Shown: positions 9,051 to 18,356 of the stretch, piece by piece
Position numbering within the stretch: position 1 is the first letter of the stretch
Layout: each line of letters opens with the position of its first letter
Assembly (NCBI GenBank): GCA_020853105.1
Contig: JADYZM010000007.1
Location: 55,961 to 119,960, forward strand
Direction of reading: 5' to 3'
From: Flavobacteriales bacterium
GTDB lineage: Bacteria > Bacteroidota > Bacteroidia > Flavobacteriales_E > Vicingaceae
Length of the DNA: 64,000 nucleotides
The notes under the pieces: generated by a model
Seen by the model: only the letters and a program-made list of their open reading frames with translations
What the model was told of the DNA's origin: nothing
The model's database searches: none
Translations under genes and position numbers: made by a program

Positions 9051-10043
9051 ATGAAAAAATCATTAGTTACCGGTGGTGCCGGTTTTATAGGCTCTCATGT
9101 TAGCAAGCATCTTATAAAAATGGGGCATGAAGTTGTCGTCTTAGACGACCTAAGTGGTGGTTTTGAAGATTTTATTCCTCAAGGAGCTACTTTCATTAAA
9201 GGTTCTATTACAGATTATGAATTGATTAAACAACTGTTTGAACAACATCATTTTAATTATGTTTTTCATTTGGCAGCTTATGCCGCAGAAGGACTAAGTC
9301 ATTTTATACGTAGATTTAACTATAACAACAATTTGATAGGTAGCATTAACCTTATTAACGAATCCGTGAAACATAAGGTAGAACGGTTTGTATTTACATC
9401 TTCAATTGCTGTATATGGAGCATTAAAACCACCTATGTTAGAAAACATGAATCCAAAACCGGAAGACCCTTATGGAGTGGCAAAATATGCTGTTGAGCTG
9501 GATTTAAAAACAGCACATGAGATGTTTGGGTTGAACTATACCATATTTCGCCCGCATAATGTGTATGGTGAAAATCAAAACATTGGAGATAAATACAGAA
9601 ACGTTATCGGTATTTTTATGAACCAACTGATGCAAGGAAAATCTCTGTCTGTTTTTGGCGACGGAAAACAAACCAGAGCCTTTAGTTACATTGATGATGT
9701 TGCCCCATACATTGCAAATTGTGTTAACATAAAAGAATCAGAAAATGAAATTTTTAATATCGGTGCAGATAAAGAATACACAATTCTTCAATTAGCAGAA
9801 ACAGTACAGGCATCCATGGGAATTAACACCCCTATACTTCACTTAGACCCCAGAAATGAAGTTGTCCATGCACACGCAGACCATTCAAAAGCAAAACAAG
9901 TTTTTAAATTTCAACACTTTACCTCAATGGAAGATGGAGTTCAAAAAATGGCAAATTGGGCTAAATCAGTGGGAGCAAGAGAAAGCGAGAAATTTAAAAA
10001 TATAGAAATACTAGAGAAACTACCTCCTTTCTGGAAAGAATAG
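9051..10043 (+). CDS. NAD-dependent nucleotide-sugar epimerase/dehydratase
   Basis: 330-aa extended short-chain dehydrogenase. The NAD site GGAGFIGSHVSKHL starts at residue 8, followed by LDDLSGG. The catalytic set is TSSIAVYG and YGVAK (YxxxK). It resembles UDP-glucose and UDP-GlcNAc 4-epimerases (GalE/WbpP group), which interconvert gluco and galacto nucleotide sugars. It opens the plus-strand half of the polysaccharide locus and is followed by the second WbpG-like amidotransferase. Family is certain; substrate is inferred. Confidence 0.88.
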   Translation: MKKSLVTGGAGFIGSHVSKHLIKMGHEVVVLDDLSGGFEDFIPQGATFIKGSITDYELIKQLFEQHHFNYVFHLAAYAAEGLSHFIRRFNYNNNLIGSINLINESVKHKVERFVFTSSIAVYGALKPPMLENMNPKPEDPYGVAKYAVELDLKTAHEMFGLNYTIFRPHNVYGENQNIGDKYRNVIGIFMNQLMQGKSLSVFGDGKQTRAFSYIDDVAPYIANCVNIKESENEIFNIGADKEYTILQLAETVQASMGINTPILHLDPRNEVVHAHADHSKAKQVFKFQHFTSMEDGVQKMANWAKSVGARESEKFKNIEILEKLPPFWKE

Positions 10044-10094
10044 AAATAACACATAAAGTGTAAAATGTCAAAACAAGTTACTGATTTTTTAGTA

Positions 10095-10102
10095 TAAATT
10101 TG
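10095..10102 (+). promoter_or_regulatory. -7 box (TAAATTTG) before the second amidotransferase
   Basis: Exact TAnnTTTG match in the 74-bp gap, 15 bp before the chosen ATG at 10118. A short leader would follow. No clear -33 box is seen. An internal promoter here would allow separate control of the amidotransferase and the glycosyltransferase after it. Confidence 0.35.
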
Positions 10103-10117
10103 GTTTTGAAATATAAA

Positions 10118-11242
10118 ATGCCTAATCAAAGAAAATATCAATTGTGTTCCAGATGCGTTATGGACACAAGTGATTCCGAAATTGTTTTTAATGGAGTCGG
10201 ATGTTGCAACCATTGTGAAGATTATCTTTATAGAATTAAAAATCTGACCTATCAAGGAGAATGTAGTGATAAAGAACTCATTCGAATTGCTGATAAAATA
10301 AAAGCTTCCGGTAAAAACCAAAAATACGATTGTGTTATTGGTGTTAGCGGTGGAATCGACAGTAGTTATGTTGCATATTTAGCTAAAAAACTGGGACTGA
10401 AACCACTTGCTGTTCACTTGGATAATGGATGGAACAGTGAATTGGCTGTAAGTAACATAGAAAAATTACTTGAAAAACTTGGAATTGATTTATATACTCA
10501 TGTTTTAGATTGGGAAGAATTTAAAGACTTACAACTTTCATTTTTAAAAGCCTCCATACCGGAAATTGAAACCCCAACAGATATGGCAATTCCTGCTGTT
10601 TTACATCAACAGGCAGCAAAACACAACATTAAATATATTATTAGTGGTGGTAATTATGCCACTGAAGCAATTCTTCCTAAAAGTTGGCATTACGACAGAA
10701 AAGATGTAAAATTTTTAAAAGCAATCCAAAAACAATTTGGAACTAAAAAGCTCCAAACCTTTCCCACTTTCGGATTCCAAAAAGAAATTTATTACAAATT
10801 TGCAAAAGGTATTCGGTTTTTTTACATGCTGAATTATGTCCCCTATTCTAAAAAAGAAGCAGTTGAACTTTTAGAGAAAGAATTGAACTGGAAATATTAC
10901 GGTGGCAAACATTATGAATCTCGATATACAAAACTTGTACAATCCTACATACTCCCCGAAAAATTCAACATTGACTATCGGCGGTCTACCTTAGCCACAC
11001 AGATCTGTGCAGGTGAAGAAAACAGGGAGGAATCCTTAGAAGAACTTAAACTATCTGCATTTAGAGGCATAAACCTCAACGAAGAAATTGAATATTTTTG
11101 TAAAAAATTAGATATTTCTATATCTGATTTTGAAAAAATGATGAAAGAAGCCCCAAAGAGTTATCAAGATTATCCAAACAATCAAAATTTTTTAGAATTT
11201 TTATACCGAGTTTATTTCAAGTTTATTCATCTTAAAAATTAA
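10118..11242 (+). CDS. N-acetyl sugar amidotransferase (WbpG/PseA-like), second copy
   Basis: 374-aa paralogue of the protein at 2733-3857, with the same architecture: N-terminal CxxC pairs C10/C13 and C30/C33, then a PP-loop VSGGIDSSYVAYL. The two share long stretches such as LAVHLDNGWNSELAVSN versus LAIHVDNGWNSEIAVSN. I place the start at the ATG at 10118 because MPNQRKYQLCSRCVMD aligns with the paralogue's N-terminus; an in-frame TTG at 10100 would add six residues overlapping a -7 box. Two copies suggest two amidinated or amidated sugars, or one divergent enzyme. No HisH/HisF-like partner is nearby. Confidence 0.88.
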   Translation: MPNQRKYQLCSRCVMDTSDSEIVFNGVGCCNHCEDYLYRIKNLTYQGECSDKELIRIADKIKASGKNQKYDCVIGVSGGIDSSYVAYLAKKLGLKPLAVHLDNGWNSELAVSNIEKLLEKLGIDLYTHVLDWEEFKDLQLSFLKASIPEIETPTDMAIPAVLHQQAAKHNIKYIISGGNYATEAILPKSWHYDRKDVKFLKAIQKQFGTKKLQTFPTFGFQKEIYYKFAKGIRFFYMLNYVPYSKKEAVELLEKELNWKYYGGKHYESRYTKLVQSYILPEKFNIDYRRSTLATQICAGEENREESLEELKLSAFRGINLNEEIEYFCKKLDISISDFEKMMKEAPKSYQDYPNNQNFLEFLYRVYFKFIHLKN

Positions 11243-11262
11243 ACGTTCGGATTGTTTTTGTT

Positions 11263-12339
11263 ATGACAAATGTATTATTCTTAATCCCTTATCCGCTTAA
11301 CGTTACCCCCAGTCAACGCTTTAGATTTGAACAGTATATCTCTTTTTTACGAGAAAATAAAGTTGGTTGTAAAATTTCGCCTTTTATAGATGATTCTACT
11401 TGGAAAATATTTCACCAGAATGGTTTTTGGTTCAAAAAATCATGGGGAATGTTAAAAGGAATTTTTTTACGACACATCTTATTATTGACAGCACATAAAT
11501 ACGATATAATCTTTATCCACCGAGGAGTTTGTTTGATTGGTCCTGCATATTTCGAATGGATAATTTCAAAAGTGTTGAAGAAAAAAATTGTATATGATTT
11601 TGATGATGCGATTTGGGTAAATGATGTTTCAAATGCAAATGAAAAATACAGTTGGCTCAAGTTTTCAAATAAAATTAAAAACATAATAAGTTACTCAAAC
11701 ACAATTATTGTTGGTAATGAGTATTTGGCGAATTATGCTTTAGAGAACAATCAAAATGTGAAAATTTTCCCTACTACTATAGATACAACACTGTATAATC
11801 CTATTCAAAAATCACATACAGATAAAATAGTGATTGGTTGGTCTGGATCTGTTACAACGAACAAACATTTTGAAACATTAAATGAGGTGTTATTAAAAAT
11901 AACTCATAAGTATCCTCATGTTGAGATCGCTATGATTTCTAGTGCTCCATTAGAAAAACAAAGCTTTAAAATTAAATTTATTAAATGGAGTTACCAATCA
12001 GAAATTACAGATTTATCTCAAATTGATATAGGAATAATGCCTCTTCCCAATGATGAATGGGCAAAAGGAAAATGTGGCTTAAAGGGGCTACAATATATGG
12101 CAATGGAAATTCCTACAATAATGTCACCTATTGGAGTTAATACTGAAATTATTCGTGATGGAGAAAACGGTTTTTTAGCTCAGACAGATGAAGAATGGTT
12201 GACTAAACTTGAGCAATTAATTTTATCAGAAGAATTAAGAAAAAAAATTGGTCGAGAAGGGAGAAAAACAGTTGTTGAAAAATACTCAGTTGATGCAAAT
12301 AAAACGAAATACCTGAATTTATTCAGGAACTTGGCTTAG
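11263..12339 (+). CDS. GT4-type glycosyltransferase
   Basis: 358-aa GT-B glycosyltransferase. It begins MTNVLFLIPYPLNVTPSQRFRFEQY. The donor domain shows IVIGWSGSVTTNKHFETLNEVL, then GIMPLPNDEWAKGKCGLKGLQYMAM and NGFLAQTDEEW near the C-terminus, a pattern common in Bacteroidota polysaccharide GTs. It follows the amidotransferase by 20 bp on the same strand. Its last 21 bp overlap the 3' end of the convergent membrane-protein gene. Confidence 0.83.
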   Translation: MTNVLFLIPYPLNVTPSQRFRFEQYISFLRENKVGCKISPFIDDSTWKIFHQNGFWFKKSWGMLKGIFLRHILLLTAHKYDIIFIHRGVCLIGPAYFEWIISKVLKKKIVYDFDDAIWVNDVSNANEKYSWLKFSNKIKNIISYSNTIIVGNEYLANYALENNQNVKIFPTTIDTTLYNPIQKSHTDKIVIGWSGSVTTNKHFETLNEVLLKITHKYPHVEIAMISSAPLEKQSFKIKFIKWSYQSEITDLSQIDIGIMPLPNDEWAKGKCGLKGLQYMAMEIPTIMSPIGVNTEIIRDGENGFLAQTDEEWLTKLEQLILSEELRKKIGREGRKTVVEKYSVDANKTKYLNLFRNLA

Positions 12340-13698
12340 AACAATTCCTTTCCTTTCATCTCTTGCAATGTTGTATATTAAAACAAGTGCTGTTACAAAT
12401 AACATCTGTGCCGGCATTTTGTAACGTGCAAGAGCTCCAAAGTTGTACGAACTAATTCCTACAATTATCCCAAACAGAGATGAAAAAATCAACATAAACA
12501 AAATATCTTTATTGGTTTTTATTATAACAAAAAATCGGGTTCGATACTTTAATAATAGATACCAAAAAAGACAAAACAATACAAAACTTTCAATAGCTCC
12601 AACCAACGTGGGGATATTTCGGATTTCCCAAAGATAGGGTCTAAAAAAAGTTACATTAAATCCGGCAGGAGCCATTTTTAAGTACCCCGAAGGTGAAAAA
12701 TCCATCTTACCTAATGTGTATCCCGATTGATTTTCAGTTGTTGCCAAGAACTGATGCCACGTTTGAAAACCCTCCAGTGTACTTTGCATATTTTCTAAGC
12801 TGTATTTTCCTGCTTCTGATGATAATTTTTGAAAAACAAAAAAGGTTCCAATTGCTATTGAGGTTACAATGGAAGGAATAAGGATTATCCGGATAAAACT
12901 TCCTTTTATCAAATTTTTGAGGTTTGACTGCCCCCAAATTAACAAACTAGGGAGTAAAACATAAAGAATATATGGCTTTATTAAGATAATAAAAATTGAA
13001 GCAATTACAGCTATTACAACACTTAGAAAATAGCGTCGCTTTAAAATGAATATGTTCGAAAAACTATAAATCAGCCAACCCATACAACTGAGTGTTACTG
13101 TGTCTTTTAAAATCCCACCACCCATAATGATAATGGTTGGCATCACAAAAAATCCGACAAGTAAAGATTTGTGATATCTGGGGTACAATTTGCAAAAGTT
13201 TGAATAAGCCGCCCAAATTCCGATAAATGAAAAGGTAGAAAACAATACCGTTGTTGTTCCAAATGAAAATAAGCCCAAAAAGTTAAAAACGGTAGCTAGT
13301 TTTATTACCGTTAGCACATCAGTTGAATTAATATCCATAAAATAATACGATTCAGCTGCAGAATATTCAGCCGATAAGTGCGGATTAAATTTAGATAGTA
13401 GAATTGTAATTCCATTCGAAGGGTTATTAATAATCTCATCGGTTAAACAGTATGCCCCGTGGAAATATCCTAAAGTATCCCCTGCTTTGTAATAATAGAT
13501 TGTAAGAAGCGCATAAACAAATCCACCCAATACTTTTAACGAAAATGCAATGATGAAATACTTGTATTCTGGACTTTCTTTTACTCTGAAACGTTTATAG
13601 GCATAGATAACAATATAAAGCAACAAAAAATAGATGAACGACAACGAAATATCATAAACCCCCAATGTTATATCAATATCTTTTAAAAGCGAATCCAT
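12319..13698 (-). CDS. Polytopic membrane protein of the polysaccharide locus
   Basis: 459-aa protein with about ten hydrophobic segments and a charged periplasmic-type loop (about residues 80-130). I do not recognise a named family. Size, topology and location fit an O-antigen polymerase (Wzy) or a membrane-embedded GT-C enzyme. The locus otherwise has a flippase but no polymerase, which makes Wzy the first guess; this is inference. The ATG overlaps the TAA of the aminotransferase gene by 1 bp (coupled translation), and the 3' end overlaps the convergent glycosyltransferase by 21 bp. Confidence 0.7.
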   Translation of the reverse strand: MDSLLKDIDITLGVYDISLSFIYFLLLYIVIYAYKRFRVKESPEYKYFIIAFSLKVLGGFVYALLTIYYYKAGDTLGYFHGAYCLTDEIINNPSNGITILLSKFNPHLSAEYSAAESYYFMDINSTDVLTVIKLATVFNFLGLFSFGTTTVLFSTFSFIGIWAAYSNFCKLYPRYHKSLLVGFFVMPTIIIMGGGILKDTVTLSCMGWLIYSFSNIFILKRRYFLSVVIAVIASIFIILIKPYILYVLLPSLLIWGQSNLKNLIKGSFIRIILIPSIVTSIAIGTFFVFQKLSSEAGKYSLENMQSTLEGFQTWHQFLATTENQSGYTLGKMDFSPSGYLKMAPAGFNVTFFRPYLWEIRNIPTLVGAIESFVLFCLFWYLLLKYRTRFFVIIKTNKDILFMLIFSSLFGIIVGISSYNFGALARYKMPAQMLFVTALVLIYNIARDERKGIVLSQVPE

Positions 13699-14822
13699 TA
13701 TTGATTGTAAAAGTTTAAAATCAATTTGGTTATTTCATTTGCTTTTGACATGTTGTAATATAGTGGCAATCTCAACATTCGCTTGCTTTCCGACAAACTA
13801 AAATCTTTTTTTGACTTAATAAATTTAAATTGTTTTCCCATATTACTTTTATGTAGTGGCGAATAGTGTACATGAGCTGATATTCCATTCTTTTTTAAGT
13901 AAGTCAACAAATTATTTCTGACAGATTCTGAATTGCATTTGATGAAAAAGATATGTGCATTGTGTTTGTTTTTTGTTTCCGGAAAATCAATAATCCCTTT
14001 TTTTCTTAGTTGATTTAGGTTTTTTTGATACAAGGAGTAGATTTTCTGTCGTTCTGTTGTTACTTTTTTAATGGAAAGTAGTTGTGCATAAAGAAAAGCG
14101 GCATTTATTTCACTTAATCCGTAGCTGGAACCTAAACTTTGCCAGGAGTAATTGGCAATTTTTCCTGCTAAAAAGTCGGCACGATTTGTTCCTTTTTCAA
14201 AGCAAACTTCAATTTTATGTATAAGGGATTTGTTGTTAATCAATATAGCTCCTCCTTCTCCACAATGTATATTTTTGGTGTCGTGAAAACTGATACATCC
14301 AATATCTCCAAAAGTTCCAAGGTGTTTGTTGTTGTAATATGAATTAATGCTTTGTGCAGCGTCTTCAACTAAAAAAATTCCTTTTTGTTTACAAAGTTCA
14401 GCGATTTTGTCCACCTCTTCTGTTAATCCGGCATAATGCACCAGAACAACAGCTTTTGTTTTTTTTGATATTGAATTCTTTAGTAGTGAATAGTCCAGAC
14501 ACATTGTTTGTGGGTTGATATCTAAGAATATCAGTTTTGCACTAGATAAAGCAAACGCATTGGCAGATGACACAAATGTAAAAGATGGAACAATTACTTC
14601 GTCACCGGCTTTAATATCTAATGCAAGAGCTGCTAATTCTAACGCAGAGGTGCAACTGGTTGTGAGTTTAATATTTTTGCATCCTGTAATTTTTGAAAGT
14701 TTTTCTTCACATTTTTTAGTAAAAATTCCAGGAGATGAAAATGTGTTACTACTAATTACTTTATTAATGTAAGTAATTTCGTTGCCTGATACAAAAGGAA
14801 TATTAAAAGGAATTTTTAACAT
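13698..14822 (-). CDS. wecE: dTDP-4-amino-4,6-dideoxygalactose transaminase-like (WecE/RffA type)
   Basis: 374-aa PLP-dependent sugar aminotransferase of the DegT/DnrJ/EryC1/StrS family. The N-terminus MLKIPFNIPFVSGNEITYI matches the WecE start, with SCTSALE (54-62 region), VHYAG, VEDAAQ (D154) and SFHDTKN, whose K183 should form the PLP Schiff base, then the GEGG motif. WecE makes the 4-amino sugar used for Fuc4NAc and similar residues. The ATG at 14822 is chosen by alignment; an upstream TTG would add 10 residues. Its start codon overlaps that of the divergent rdgB gene. Confidence 0.85.
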   Translation of the reverse strand: MLKIPFNIPFVSGNEITYINKVISSNTFSSPGIFTKKCEEKLSKITGCKNIKLTTSCTSALELAALALDIKAGDEVIVPSFTFVSSANAFALSSAKLIFLDINPQTMCLDYSLLKNSISKKTKAVVLVHYAGLTEEVDKIAELCKQKGIFLVEDAAQSINSYYNNKHLGTFGDIGCISFHDTKNIHCGEGGAILINNKSLIHKIEVCFEKGTNRADFLAGKIANYSWQSLGSSYGLSEINAAFLYAQLLSIKKVTTERQKIYSLYQKNLNQLRKKGIIDFPETKNKHNAHIFFIKCNSESVRNNLLTYLKKNGISAHVHYSPLHKSNMGKQFKFIKSKKDFSLSESKRMLRLPLYYNMSKANEITKLILNFYNQ

Positions 14823-15402
14823 GCATAAATTAGTTTTCGCCACAAATAACAAAAATAAAATTAAAGAAATAAAGCAATTGTTAAATAATTCAATAGAAAT
14901 ATTGAGTTTAGAAGATATTGGTTGTTTGGAAGATATTCCTGAAACATCTCCGACAATTGAGGGAAATGCTATTCAAAAAGCCAGATATGTATTTGAAAAG
15001 TATGGATACAGCTGTTTTGCTGACGATACCGGGCTTGAAGTGGAAGTTTTAGGAGGAGAGCCTGGTGTTTATTCTGCCAGATATGCCGGAAATCAAAAAA
15101 ACTCCAATGATAACATAGATAAATTATTAAAAAAATTACAACATTCTTCCAATCGAAACGCTCAATTTATCACAGTGATTTCATTACTAATTGATGGAGA
15201 AACAACTTGTTTTAGGGGTGTTATTAAAGGACAAATTGGGGTTAAAAAAATAGGAGAGTTTGGTTTTGGCTATGACCCTATTTTTATACCCGATGGATAC
15301 AATAAGACCTTTGCAGAAATGGATTTGTCAGAAAAAAATAAAATTAGCCATAGAGCCTTAGCAATACTTAAACTGAAGGATTATTTGGCTCGTATCAGTT
15401 GA
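14821..15402 (+). CDS. rdgB: Non-canonical purine NTP pyrophosphatase (RdgB/HAM1)
   Basis: 193-aa ITPase/XTPase that removes ITP, dITP and XTP from the nucleotide pool. The N-terminus MHKLVFATNNKNKIKEI is the family's substrate-binding start (T/SGNxxK). DDTGLEVEVLGGEPGVYSARYAG carries the metal-binding acidic residues, and FGYDPIFIPDG and SHRALA are the C-terminal signatures. Length is normal. I start it at 14821 because family members begin within two residues of the ATNNK motif. That ATG shares two bases with the opposite-strand start of wecE. It ends 3 bp from the convergent radical SAM gene. Confidence 0.93.
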   Translation: MHKLVFATNNKNKIKEIKQLLNNSIEILSLEDIGCLEDIPETSPTIEGNAIQKARYVFEKYGYSCFADDTGLEVEVLGGEPGVYSARYAGNQKNSNDNIDKLLKKLQHSSNRNAQFITVISLLIDGETTCFRGVIKGQIGVKKIGEFGFGYDPIFIPDGYNKTFAEMDLSEKNKISHRALAILKLKDYLARIS

Positions 15403-15405
15403 TTC

Positions 15406-16344
15406 TTAAACGGAATAATTTTTTCCTTGCCACAGGTTTCTTTCAAGCAGTCGTTTTTCAATTTTATCAACAATTTCAAAGTTTTTCATGCCATTCCATT
15501 TTGGGGCTATCAGCAAATGTGGCGGAGATTCACTAATAAATCGTTCTATTATTATATCCGGGCGGAGTATGGCAATAAAATCACAAATAAATTCGATATA
15601 CTCATCGGAAGAAAACAAATGAAATAATTCCGGGTTTGTTTTATGCTGCTGAGCCATCTTGGTATGTTTGATAATTTGTAATTGATGAATTTTTATTGTT
15701 TGTATAGGTAACTTTGAAATTTCTACTGCATGGTTTAGCATTTCTTCTCTGGTTTCGCCCGGCAATCCGATAATGAGATGTGCTCCCAAATGAATACCTC
15801 TATTTTTTGATAACTCATAAGCTTCTTTAGTTTCTTCAAAAGTATGACAGCGATTGATAAAATCTAAAGTTCTGTTTATTGTGCTTTCCACCCCAAATTC
15901 CAAAGCAACGTAGTGTTTTTTAGCTAAATCGGTTAAAAAATTAATTAACTCCTCATTTATACAATCCGGTCTAGTTCCAATTACCAACCCTAAAATTTTT
16001 GGGTGATTTATAGCTTCTAAATACAGTTCTTTAACCAATTCTATATCTGCATACGTATTGGTATAGGCTTGAAAATAGGCTAAATATTGTAAAGTATCGT
16101 ATTTTTTTGCAAAAAAAGCAATTCCTTCATCAAGTTGTTGGGTGATACTTTTGCTGGGCTTACAGTAGTATGGATTAAAACTATTATTGTTGCAATATGT
16201 ACATCCGCCAAATCCTTTACTTCCATCTCTGTTTGGGCAAGTAAATCCGGTATCTAATGATACTTTTTGTACTCTTTCTCCAAATTTTTGTTTGATGAAG
16301 GTTGAATAATCAGTATAGGGCTTACTGTTGTTTATGGTTTTCAA
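15406..16344 (-). CDS. TIGR01212-family radical SAM protein (YhcC-like)
   Basis: 312-aa radical SAM protein. The iron-sulfur cysteines C36, C48 and C51 lie in TCPNRDGSKGFGGCTYCNN, the extended Cx11CxxC arrangement of the YhcC/TIGR01212 group rather than the usual CxxxCxxC. Further motifs are GTRPDCINEE, EFGVEST and HLIIGLPGETREEM. The reaction is unknown to me. The gene is common in Bacteroidota, is 11 bp from the zinc-ribbon gene upstream, and converges with rdgB. Confidence 0.85.
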   Translation of the reverse strand: MKTINNSKPYTDYSTFIKQKFGERVQKVSLDTGFTCPNRDGSKGFGGCTYCNNNSFNPYYCKPSKSITQQLDEGIAFFAKKYDTLQYLAYFQAYTNTYADIELVKELYLEAINHPKILGLVIGTRPDCINEELINFLTDLAKKHYVALEFGVESTINRTLDFINRCHTFEETKEAYELSKNRGIHLGAHLIIGLPGETREEMLNHAVEISKLPIQTIKIHQLQIIKHTKMAQQHKTNPELFHLFSSDEYIEFICDFIAILRPDIIIERFISESPPHLLIAPKWNGMKNFEIVDKIEKRLLERNLWQGKNYSV

Positions 16345-16355
16345 AGAGAAGTGAT

Positions 16356-16697
16356 TTATGCTTTTTTGACAAACTCTGATTTTAGTGCCATACCTCCAAA
16401 ACCGTCTATTTTACAGTCAATATTATGGTCACCATCAACCAATTTGATGTTTTTAACTTTAGTTCCAGCTTTGATTGATTTTGAAGCTCCTTTTACAGGT
16501 AAATCTTTTATAACGACAACAGCATCACCGTTTTGAAGAACATTGCCATGTGCATCTTTTACCACTAAAGAATTTTCGTTTTCGATTTCTACAAGATTCC
16601 ATTCGTTACCACATTCAGGACAAGCATACAATTCATCAGAAATTGGGTATCCGTATTTGGATTTGCATTGAGGACAAGTTATTACTTCTTCTTGCAT
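16356..16697 (-). CDS. PhnA/YjdM-type zinc-ribbon protein
   Basis: 113-aa protein. The N-terminal zinc ribbon has CPQC and CPEC pairs (C8, C11, C26, C29). The C-terminal PhnA domain includes [25 protein letters not shown] and ends with the [14 protein letters not shown] signature. Despite the historical name, PhnA is not required for phosphonate breakdown, and its role is unclear. The ATG at 16697 is preferred over a TTG six codons upstream. Confidence 0.88.
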   Translation of the reverse strand: MQEEVITCPQCKSKYGYPISDELYACPECGNEWNLVEIENENSLVVKDAHGNVLQNGDAVVVIKDLPVKGASKSIKAGTKVKNIKLVDGDHNIDCKIDGFGGMALKSEFVKKA

Positions 16698-16743
16698 AAA
16701 ATTTTTTTTATGCAAAGCTAAAGAAAAAATCTTGCTTAGTCTT

Positions 16744-17718
16744 TTAATCCCAATCCAGCAGTCGTTTTTGACCTTCTAATTTTTGAATTTCTGTTACGTC
16801 TTGAGACATTTCAATAACTCCACGGTAGTTTTTTTCTTTGTCTCGAATGGCAAAGTACCGAATATGTATCATTCTGCCTTTGAAATTAATCCAAAATTCA
16901 GCAACATCTTTTGTTCCTGCTCGGAATTCATCAACTATTCTCAATACCATGTGTACGCTTTTTGGGGGGTGGCAAAATTTTACTTCTCTTCCGATTATTC
17001 CCTTGCTTCGTGTAAAAACTCGTTCTTCTCCTCTGTTGTAAAAAATAACTCTGTCGTTTTCATCAACATACGTTATATCAACCGGTAAAAATCGCAGAAG
17101 CAAGTTCACTTGTTCAGGCGTCATATATCCTTCGTCGTAGTGGAATGTGTTTTCCAACGAAAACGATAGTTTTCTTTCTTTGGTATCTTTGCTGGGATGG
17201 ATATATTCATCTTCTCTTTTGGGATAAGGTGTTGGTTTTTCTTTTAGCATCCAACCCACCTCTTCGTCTCCTTCATAAAATTCTTCCCAATCTTCTTTTG
17301 TAAGCAATTGCATTGAGTTTGGAAATAATTTCATGTCTTCAATATTCAAAAGTCGCTCGATACCATCAAGAAGCATGGGAAGATTGATTTTTATTTTTTC
17401 AATTTCTTTATGTTCATTTTGTTGGTTGATTAAACGAATAATATCTCTCAGGTTATCATGAAACGACCACATACCTTGGCTGGGTCCGTCCCAACCGTGT
17501 TTTTCTAAATAGGGGAACAATTGATTTTCTTTTCTTGCAAAGCGTTTTTCAATTGTGCACAACTGGTTGTATGCATTATAATATTCTTGAAAATTTTCAG
17601 AAAGATTAATTGAACGAAGCTCAGTTATTAACTTTTGAATAAGTTCAGATTCTTCGTAATATACTTTAACAGGATGTCCCTCTGGCAATTGTTCAACAGT
17701 TGGTAAAAATGTGTTCAT
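16744..17718 (-). CDS. Hemerythrin-PAS protein (DUF438-like)
   Basis: 324-aa cytoplasmic protein. The N-terminal part (about 1-150) is a hemerythrin-like helical domain with candidate iron ligands in [24 protein letters not shown] and SFHDNL. The C-terminal part (about 200-315) is a PAS domain beginning [25 protein letters not shown] and ending [16 protein letters not shown]. Such proteins are thought to sense oxygen or nitric oxide. No kinase or DNA-binding output is attached, so any signal must pass to another protein. It lies 10 bp downstream of a second hemerythrin gene, and both sit next to the oxygen-sensitive Hcr operon. Confidence 0.85.
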   Translation of the reverse strand: MNTFLPTVEQLPEGHPVKVYYEESELIQKLITELRSINLSENFQEYYNAYNQLCTIEKRFARKENQLFPYLEKHGWDGPSQGMWSFHDNLRDIIRLINQQNEHKEIEKIKINLPMLLDGIERLLNIEDMKLFPNSMQLLTKEDWEEFYEGDEEVGWMLKEKPTPYPKREDEYIHPSKDTKERKLSFSLENTFHYDEGYMTPEQVNLLLRFLPVDITYVDENDRVIFYNRGEERVFTRSKGIIGREVKFCHPPKSVHMVLRIVDEFRAGTKDVAEFWINFKGRMIHIRYFAIRDKEKNYRGVIEMSQDVTEIQKLEGQKRLLDWD

Positions 17719-17728
17719 ATTTTTCTAA

Positions 17729-18253
17729 TTAAAATACGGAATCTATCCACTTTTCAAAATCTTTTTTTCGAGCTTCACCAAGCTCCATATCTATATCCAT
17801 AAAGCGATAATACAATGTTTCTTTCTGTCTGTCGTCTAATAAACTGTCGGCCAAAACAAAAAGTTCATCATTTTCAGCTGCAATATGGTCTTGAAGGTCG
17901 TTGATATATTGCTTAAATATTTTGTAAGAACGAGCATAATCGCCTTCGTTAATATTTTCAATTATTTCTGAGGCATAGGTTCTAAAATCATCATGATGAG
18001 TATAAAACTCATCTACAATTTCCTGTAGAACAAAATCAGGATGATCTTTTATTGCGGGAAAAAGGACTTCTTCTTCTTTTCGATGGTGATATCCATCTGC
18101 ATATTCTCTAAAAAATTCAACTAATTTTTTTGCTTTTTCAGCATATTCTGTCGCGTTTGAATCCCATGTGTTTTCTAATTTTTCAATGATTTTTTTTGCT
18201 TTAACGATGATATCATGCTCATCATACATGACTGATATTGGATTTTTTTCCAT
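17729..18253 (-). CDS. Hemerythrin domain-containing protein
   Basis: 174-aa four-helix-bundle protein. Candidate di-iron ligands are in MYDEHDII, YHHRKEEEVLFPAI, FYTHHDDFR and LQDHIAAENDELF, matching the HHE/hemerythrin pattern of His and Glu spaced along four helices. Members bind oxygen or protect against NO and peroxide damage to iron. It heads a two-gene operon with the DUF438-like gene and has its own candidate promoter (18277-18284), so it is not simply read through from hcrB. Confidence 0.88.
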   Translation of the reverse strand: MEKNPISVMYDEHDIIVKAKKIIEKLENTWDSNATEYAEKAKKLVEFFREYADGYHHRKEEEVLFPAIKDHPDFVLQEIVDEFYTHHDDFRTYASEIIENINEGDYARSYKIFKQYINDLQDHIAAENDELFVLADSLLDDRQKETLYYRFMDIDMELGEARKKDFEKWIDSVF

Positions 18254-18276
18254 AATATAATATATTTTAATATAAA

Positions 18277-18284
18277 CAAATCTA
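18277..18284 (-). promoter_or_regulatory. -7 box (TAGATTTG) for the hemerythrin operon
   Basis: Exact TAnnTTTG match on the minus strand, 24 bp upstream of the hemerythrin ATG. No convincing -33 box is seen. Confidence 0.42.
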
Positions 18285-18356
18285 CTATTATTTTAATTGA
18301 AAAAACATGATAAATGTCGCTTCCAAGAAATGTACTAATAATGGATTTTCACTTAA

